The notes under the pieces are model-generated. The model was given only the letters and a program-made list of their open reading frames with translations. It did not search any database and was not told the origin of the DNA. Positions 61,601 to 64,000 of a stretch of 64,000 nucleotides of DNA are shown here, in pieces (within the stretch, counting starts at the first letter, position 1; every line of letters starts with the position of its first letter). Origin of the DNA: VXYL01 sp965199945 (lineage in GTDB: Bacteria; Pseudomonadota; Gammaproteobacteria; Pseudomonadales; Azotimanducaceae); NCBI GenBank assembly GCA_965199945.1, contig OZ241354.1, forward strand, positions 868,001 to 932,000, given 5' to 3'. A program made the translations under genes and the position numbers.

Positions 61601-62064
61601 AAGGCGCCGTTGCGCAGCCAGTGGTCGGCCGCCAAGCCAACGGCTTGCAGGGACGCCGCGAACACGGCGCACACCAGCCACATGGCCACCACCAGCGCCA
61701 TCAGCCGGCCAAGGAAGAACGCGAGGTTGCCGACCGGGCGCGCGTCCAGCACTTCGAGCACCCCGGCGGTTTGGTCGCGGTGTCGGTGATCGAAGGCGAG
61801 CAAGACGACGCCTGCCAGGAGCGGCAGCATGAAGCAAGCCGCGTAGCCGGCCATCAGAAAGCGCCCAGGCACGATGTTGCCGGAGAAGTGGCCCACCGAG
61901 TAGTGCTGAAGCGCCGCATGGTGGTAGAAGACGAAGGCGGCCCCGCCAGCGGCCAGGGCGAGCAGCGCCAAGACCCATGTTCTCGTCGCCCGGCGAAGGC
62001 AGCGCAGTTCCAACAGGGCGATGGCGAGAGAGTTGTGAACCAAGCAAGAGTTTCTTATGGACAT
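58699..62064 (-). CDS. ABC-2-type permease fused to an inactive M1 peptidase-like domain
   Basis: 1121 residues from ATG 62064 (GGAGA upstream). Residues 1-310 form an ABC-2 permease-like region with eight or so membrane segments (LALLALAAGGAAFVFYH, MLPLLAGVVLLAF, LMALVVAMWLVCAVF, VLWGAIVLLLAAVV). The following extracytoplasmic part is like the M1 aminopeptidase fold found in ABC transporter/M1 fusions, but the zinc motif HExxH reads DELAQ (671-675) and the downstream Glu is missing, so it should not cut peptides. The last 130 residues resemble a golvesin-type beta domain (RYARTATWSAPGDGHRSATF). No ABC ATPase is adjacent. A Cys-rich peptide gene lies 64 bases upstream. Confidence 0.7.
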   Translation of the reverse strand: MSIRNSCLVHNSLAIALLELRCLRRATRTWVLALLALAAGGAAFVFYHHAALQHYSVGHFSGNIVPGRFLMAGYAACFMLPLLAGVVLLAFDHRHRDQTAGVLEVLDARPVGNLAFFLGRLMALVVAMWLVCAVFAASLQAVGLAADHWLRNGALDGWLGPLEPWSLAAFLFVDAPPALVLWGAIVLLLAAVVRNRLAVAVVGLAFLGGYGWLLLHAPLRLLPAISVFSGFDGFASDMAPRFLTVDSAVLRSAQVLLALGLVALGALGCARADNAPKARTLFGGLALIAAGVSGVAVLGQSVVAAERERQAWRDAHVAQRNAPTADLLRLEAEVAIEPATALHVDASLTLRLSAESQLVLSLNPGMQVQSVELDEEDVSYRHEDGLLRVAVPSSLARTEATLRVEASGMPDAGFAYLDSVVDPLALGVAGSHYRILGAEPMVFSEDYAVLLPALRWLPMPGPNLERAPDFHDLDLRLDLPADWQAVAPGVREQEESPTEGKRLRFRTESATPLTGLVAGRFERYAATVAGVEMELLLHPGHQRNAEFFRQGQPDAQQIRNLHLDMPLAHAKRRGLGYPHERFSVVEVPGRLRGFGGGWRLDTALALPGIALLREYGLPSMRMTMPPVHMVMFFMRDDFSGGDPTIALWRSAMRFRTSAAGEHATMLNFLMDELAQSILGGYWPSFFSAHHYDAAGSDGAAVEALHRMMGHGTAVDHELKAAANRVAVSEEFLTNTLGALDFAQDAKRAVEMLNFKGRMVARTLGVGWPGDGEVDVIRELLRRHNGGVYTLDDLRAVAEAAGAPLDSVVGAWWKTAALPGFVASPLSAYRLEDGADGPRYQLRLDVCNAEPVSGLVALRCGGSEIIQFCSFESHAVAPHACVEIGEVTSFPPQKASLDTYLSRNGNGIVLPAPVIDAERQIDAEPLQGARPSAWRPPQTADIVVDDLADGFSLDDEAAPRGLRLWARQPTWSRQETDGSWGRYARTATWSAPGDGHRSATFAAQLPHAGRWRLDYHLPGAEVAELEGSVGMLIRWARATHKLGRYEMALLENTAAETPASETRTPLEFDGSIAEEGWNHIGDFDLQSTNVALVVTDRTDGDVVVADAIRWRPLDQPAPGDDG

Positions 62065-62128
62065 TGTCGTTTCTCCGACCGTAGGCGGGATGTTGGCAGG
62101 GGCGTTCGCCCCTGCCAACCACCACGGC

Positions 62129-62425
62129 CTAGCCTGGGCCGCTCGAGCAACCGATGCTGCAGCCCATATGGGTCATCGAGCAACCCATTACGCACCAGTC
62201 CCCACCGCAAGCCGCGAGGCACTTCTCGAATGCCGCAAGGCAGCCGCGATGACATTCCGAGGAGCACATGGCATCCACCCCGGTTGCCGACGCTTGCCCC
62301 TGGTCGCGCGCGTTGGGCTCGTTGGTGACTTCCGTGTGGGGCAGCGCCACATGGTCGTCGTTCGCCGGCAGGGCGTTGCTCGTCAGCGGCGCGAACAACA
62401 GGACGCCGAGGACGCAGACTCGCAC
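62129..62425 (-). CDS. Exported Cys-rich peptide with CX3C repeats
   Basis: 98 residues from the GTG at 62425: a signal peptide (MRVCVLGVLLFAPLTSNALP), an Asp/Asn/Thr linker, and a C-terminal Cys block with cysteines at 54, 58, 62, 69, 73, 78, 82, 89 and 93, spaced CX3CX3C-X6-CX3C-X4-CX3C-X6-CX3C. The pattern resembles Cys-lined helices of metal-binding proteins such as Csp-type copper stores, or twin-CX3C proteins. The GTG has no good ribosome binding site. A strong one (AGGAGGAACAGC) precedes an ATG at 62454 in another frame; a single extra base would join it as MFNVKTILATVRVCVLG, so the gene may be frameshifted. It sits upstream of the permease fusion gene on the same strand. Confidence 0.55.
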   Translation of the reverse strand: MRVCVLGVLLFAPLTSNALPANDDHVALPHTEVTNEPNARDQGQASATGVDAMCSSECHRGCLAAFEKCLAACGGDWCVMGCSMTHMGCSIGCSSGPG

Positions 62426-62739
62426 GGTGGCGAGGATGTCTTCACGTTGAACATTGCTGTTCCTCCTATGTCGTGTTGGTCGAGAGCTTGCCGGAAGTGC
62501 GGCTTCGCCCCGACTTCGCGGCAGACACTGAACCTGTCGCCGGGCGTTTTTCGTTCTATTTCGAGGGCAATTGCGGGTCAAGGCGACGGAATCAGTCGCG
62601 CTTGTCTCGATGGGCGAACGAAAACGACGAATTCGTGGCAAGGTGGAAGAACGACTGAACGCTCGCCGGCGGCGTTGCGGGTTGCCCGCACACAGCGGGC
62701 ATGGCAGAGTGAGGTCGCTCATTTGGGGAGGAAGAAGCA

Positions 62740-63516
62740 ATGCCGCACACGCGCAATGCCCGTGCCAAGCTGTTGGCGCTCACCGTGGCCTTGGCGGCGC
62801 CTTGCGCACTCGCCGCCGAGGATGAGTTGCAGGCGGCGGCCACGGCGCCGTTGCCGGTGCTTTTGGCGGATCGACTGCTCGAGGAGGACCTCGGCTACGA
62901 CGTCACGATCTCGATGGGCCACGACACCACTGCGGATGCGGAACTGACGCTCTCCGAAGGCACTCTTGAGAGCGACGCGACCCAAGCCGTTTGGCGCATC
63001 GCCTACCTTGAGAAAGGCCCGGTGTCGCGAGGCGAACTGTTCGTGCTTCGCCAGGACGATCTCGCGCTCTTGGAGCGTCGCGTCTCGATGCCCGCGATCC
63101 CCGACACGGTGATGCGCTTTCGGACGGATTCCGTGGTCTTGACGGAGGGCAATTCGTCAAGCAACGAAATCGCGCTGCCGCAACCCGTGCTGGCGAACCT
63201 CGACGTCGCCGTTCTGGCGCTGCCCTTGGCCGAGGGCTACGAGACCCTGGCGCGCACCTTCGAGGTGCTCCACGAGACCGCGCATTGGCGAATCGCCGTG
63301 GTGGGTTCGGAAGCAGTGCAGACGCCGGCGGGCATGTTCGAGAGCTACAAGGTGGCGCTCACATGCCTTGACAACGATTCATTCTCGGCAACCACCTGGG
63401 TCACCAGGGAACCGCCGTATCGAATCGTCCGCCGCGAGTCCGCCTACCTGCGGGAAATCGGCCAAGGGCGCATGGTGATGGAACTCGCCCGCATCGGCGG
63501 GGCGGCGCAGGAATGA
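62740..63516 (+). CDS. Exported DUF3108-like protein, hypothetical
   Basis: 258 residues with a signal peptide (LLALTVALAAPCALAA). The mature part is beta-rich; the C-terminal stretch HWRIAVVGSEAVQTPAGMFESY, KVALTCLDND, TTWVTREPPYRIVRRESAYL has the W-(V)-x-x-x-P-x-x-I-V-R pattern of DUF3108 and related periplasmic proteins. The molecular role is unknown. A strong ribosome binding site (GGGGAGGAAGAAGC) precedes the ATG. It is divergent from the Cys-rich peptide gene across 285-315 bases that hold nothing recognisable, so the two may share a regulatory region. Confidence 0.62.
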   Translation: MPHTRNARAKLLALTVALAAPCALAAEDELQAAATAPLPVLLADRLLEEDLGYDVTISMGHDTTADAELTLSEGTLESDATQAVWRIAYLEKGPVSRGELFVLRQDDLALLERRVSMPAIPDTVMRFRTDSVVLTEGNSSSNEIALPQPVLANLDVAVLALPLAEGYETLARTFEVLHETAHWRIAVVGSEAVQTPAGMFESYKVALTCLDNDSFSATTWVTREPPYRIVRRESAYLREIGQGRMVMELARIGGAAQE

Positions 63517-63581
63517 CGCGCCGGCGCCCGGCCGGCGGGCCTCGTTCTCGGCGACCTTGACGACGGTCTAACCCGGTCTCG

Positions 63582-64000
63582 CTAAAACAGCGCTCCGGCG
63601 AGGGTTCGCCACTGTTCGTTCCAGTCCCGCGTGGGGAGGGATCTGAACTCGCTGCGCACGAACTGGATGATGCGGCCTTCGCCGCAGGCGAGCATGAGGT
63701 TCGCGGCGGCATTGGCGGAGAGTGCGCCGGGGCCGTGCCGCTGCGCGTAGACCTCGCGCATGACTTGCCGCAGCTGCGCCTCGATGCGGTCGAAGAACTG
63801 GCGCACCCGCCGGCGCAGGCGTTCCGTCTCGCCCTGCAGGGCGTCGCCGGCGAAGAGCCGGGCGAAGCCCGGGTTCTTCTCGCAGAAGCCGAGCAGCAGG
63901 GCGAGGATCCTCGCGCAGCGCACCTCGCCGCTGGCGCCCTCTTCGAGGATCTGCGCGATGCGTCCGAACACCGCGTCTTCGGCGAACTCGATGAGCGCGT
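63582..64000 (-). CDS. slmA: Nucleoid occlusion factor SlmA, C-terminal part (cut by window edge)
   Basis: TetR-type DNA-binding protein that blocks FtsZ ring formation over the nucleoid. Only the C-terminal ligand/dimer domain (about 139 residues) is inside: LIEFAEDAVFGRIAQILEE, ARILALLLGFCEKNPGFARLF, GDALQGETERLRRRVRQFFDRI, ACGEGRIIQFVRSEFRSLPT, all close to SlmA. The DNA-binding helix-turn-helix lies beyond the window. Convergent with the DUF3108-like gene. Confidence 0.88.
   Translation of the reverse strand, partial: ALIEFAEDAVFGRIAQILEEGASGEVRCARILALLLGFCEKNPGFARLFAGDALQGETERLRRRVRQFFDRIEAQLRQVMREVYAQRHGPGALSANAAANLMLACGEGRIIQFVRSEFRSLPTRDWNEQWRTLAGALF

Noticed and set aside
1..64000. 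tRNA, rRNA or prophage genes
   Set aside because: No tRNA cloverleaf, rRNA segment, integrase or phage structural gene was recognised on either strand; a dedicated tRNA or Rfam search could not be run.

Overview
This is 64 kb of high-GC chromosomal DNA. It most likely comes from an uncultured, free-living or host-associated gammaproteobacterium. The evidence is the gene order: rpoE-rseA-rseB-rseC-lepA-rnc-era-recO-relA, the lptG/lptF-pepA-holC-valS neighbourhood and a slmA-type regulator are gamma/beta-proteobacterial arrangements, and RelA carries the EFDD motif of monofunctional RelA synthetases. No rRNA, tRNA, CRISPR array or prophage was seen. Start codons often overlap the previous stop codon (ATGA or GTGA), and GTG and TTG starts are common.

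Layout. 1-9281 (minus): the start of adk, then a long core operon read rpoE, rseA, rseB, rseC, lepA, rnc, era, recO, relA. It combines envelope stress, translation, RNA processing, repair and the stringent response; lepB is missing from its usual place between lepA and rnc. 9450-10735 (plus): pyrH-frr, divergent from rpoE. 10793-13540 (minus): a DSD1-type PLP enzyme, a shortened paralogue that has lost its catalytic parts, and an orphan alpha-E protein. 13710-16455 (plus): a two-subunit molybdenum hydroxylase (IorAB type). 16557-21197 (minus): a secreted metzincin protease followed by an 1128-residue secreted leucine-rich-repeat protein. 21388-23965: an Rpn-type nuclease gene destroyed by frameshifts and by a 1.5 kb ISKra4-like element with 24-bp inverted ends and 9-bp target duplications. 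24282-24521: a small exported peptide gene with its own hairpin terminator. 24586-30316 (minus): pepA, holC, valS, prs. 30435-32581 (plus): lptF-lptG. 32613-33092 RDD protein; 33223-35409 malate synthase G.

35422-44604 (minus): urea carboxylase, allophanate hydrolase, a TonB-dependent receptor and a PhyH-HEAT fusion protein. 44822-49676: small alpha/beta proteins, a ThDP enzyme, HupE/UreJ, a SurA/PpiC-like isomerase and an ABM monooxygenase. 49780-50643 haloalkane dehalogenase; 50659-52705 the dgcN-dgcA pair; 52986-54035 an intact Rpn-type nuclease; 54093-58168 (minus) an acyl-CoA dehydrogenase, ADP-forming acyl-CoA ligase and enoyl-CoA hydratase operon. 58699-62425 (minus): a Cys-rich exported peptide followed by a 1121-residue ABC-2 permease fused to a catalytically dead M1 peptidase-like region. 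This pair is the least familiar locus here. 62740-63516 an exported DUF3108-like protein; 63582 to the window end, the 3' part of slmA.

Taken together, the window pairs a conserved core with the scavenging profile of a marine or sponge-type heterotroph: urea use, D-amino acid turnover, haloalkane hydrolysis, N-heterocycle hydroxylation, phytanoyl-type oxidation and glyoxylate bypass. The habitat is inference only.
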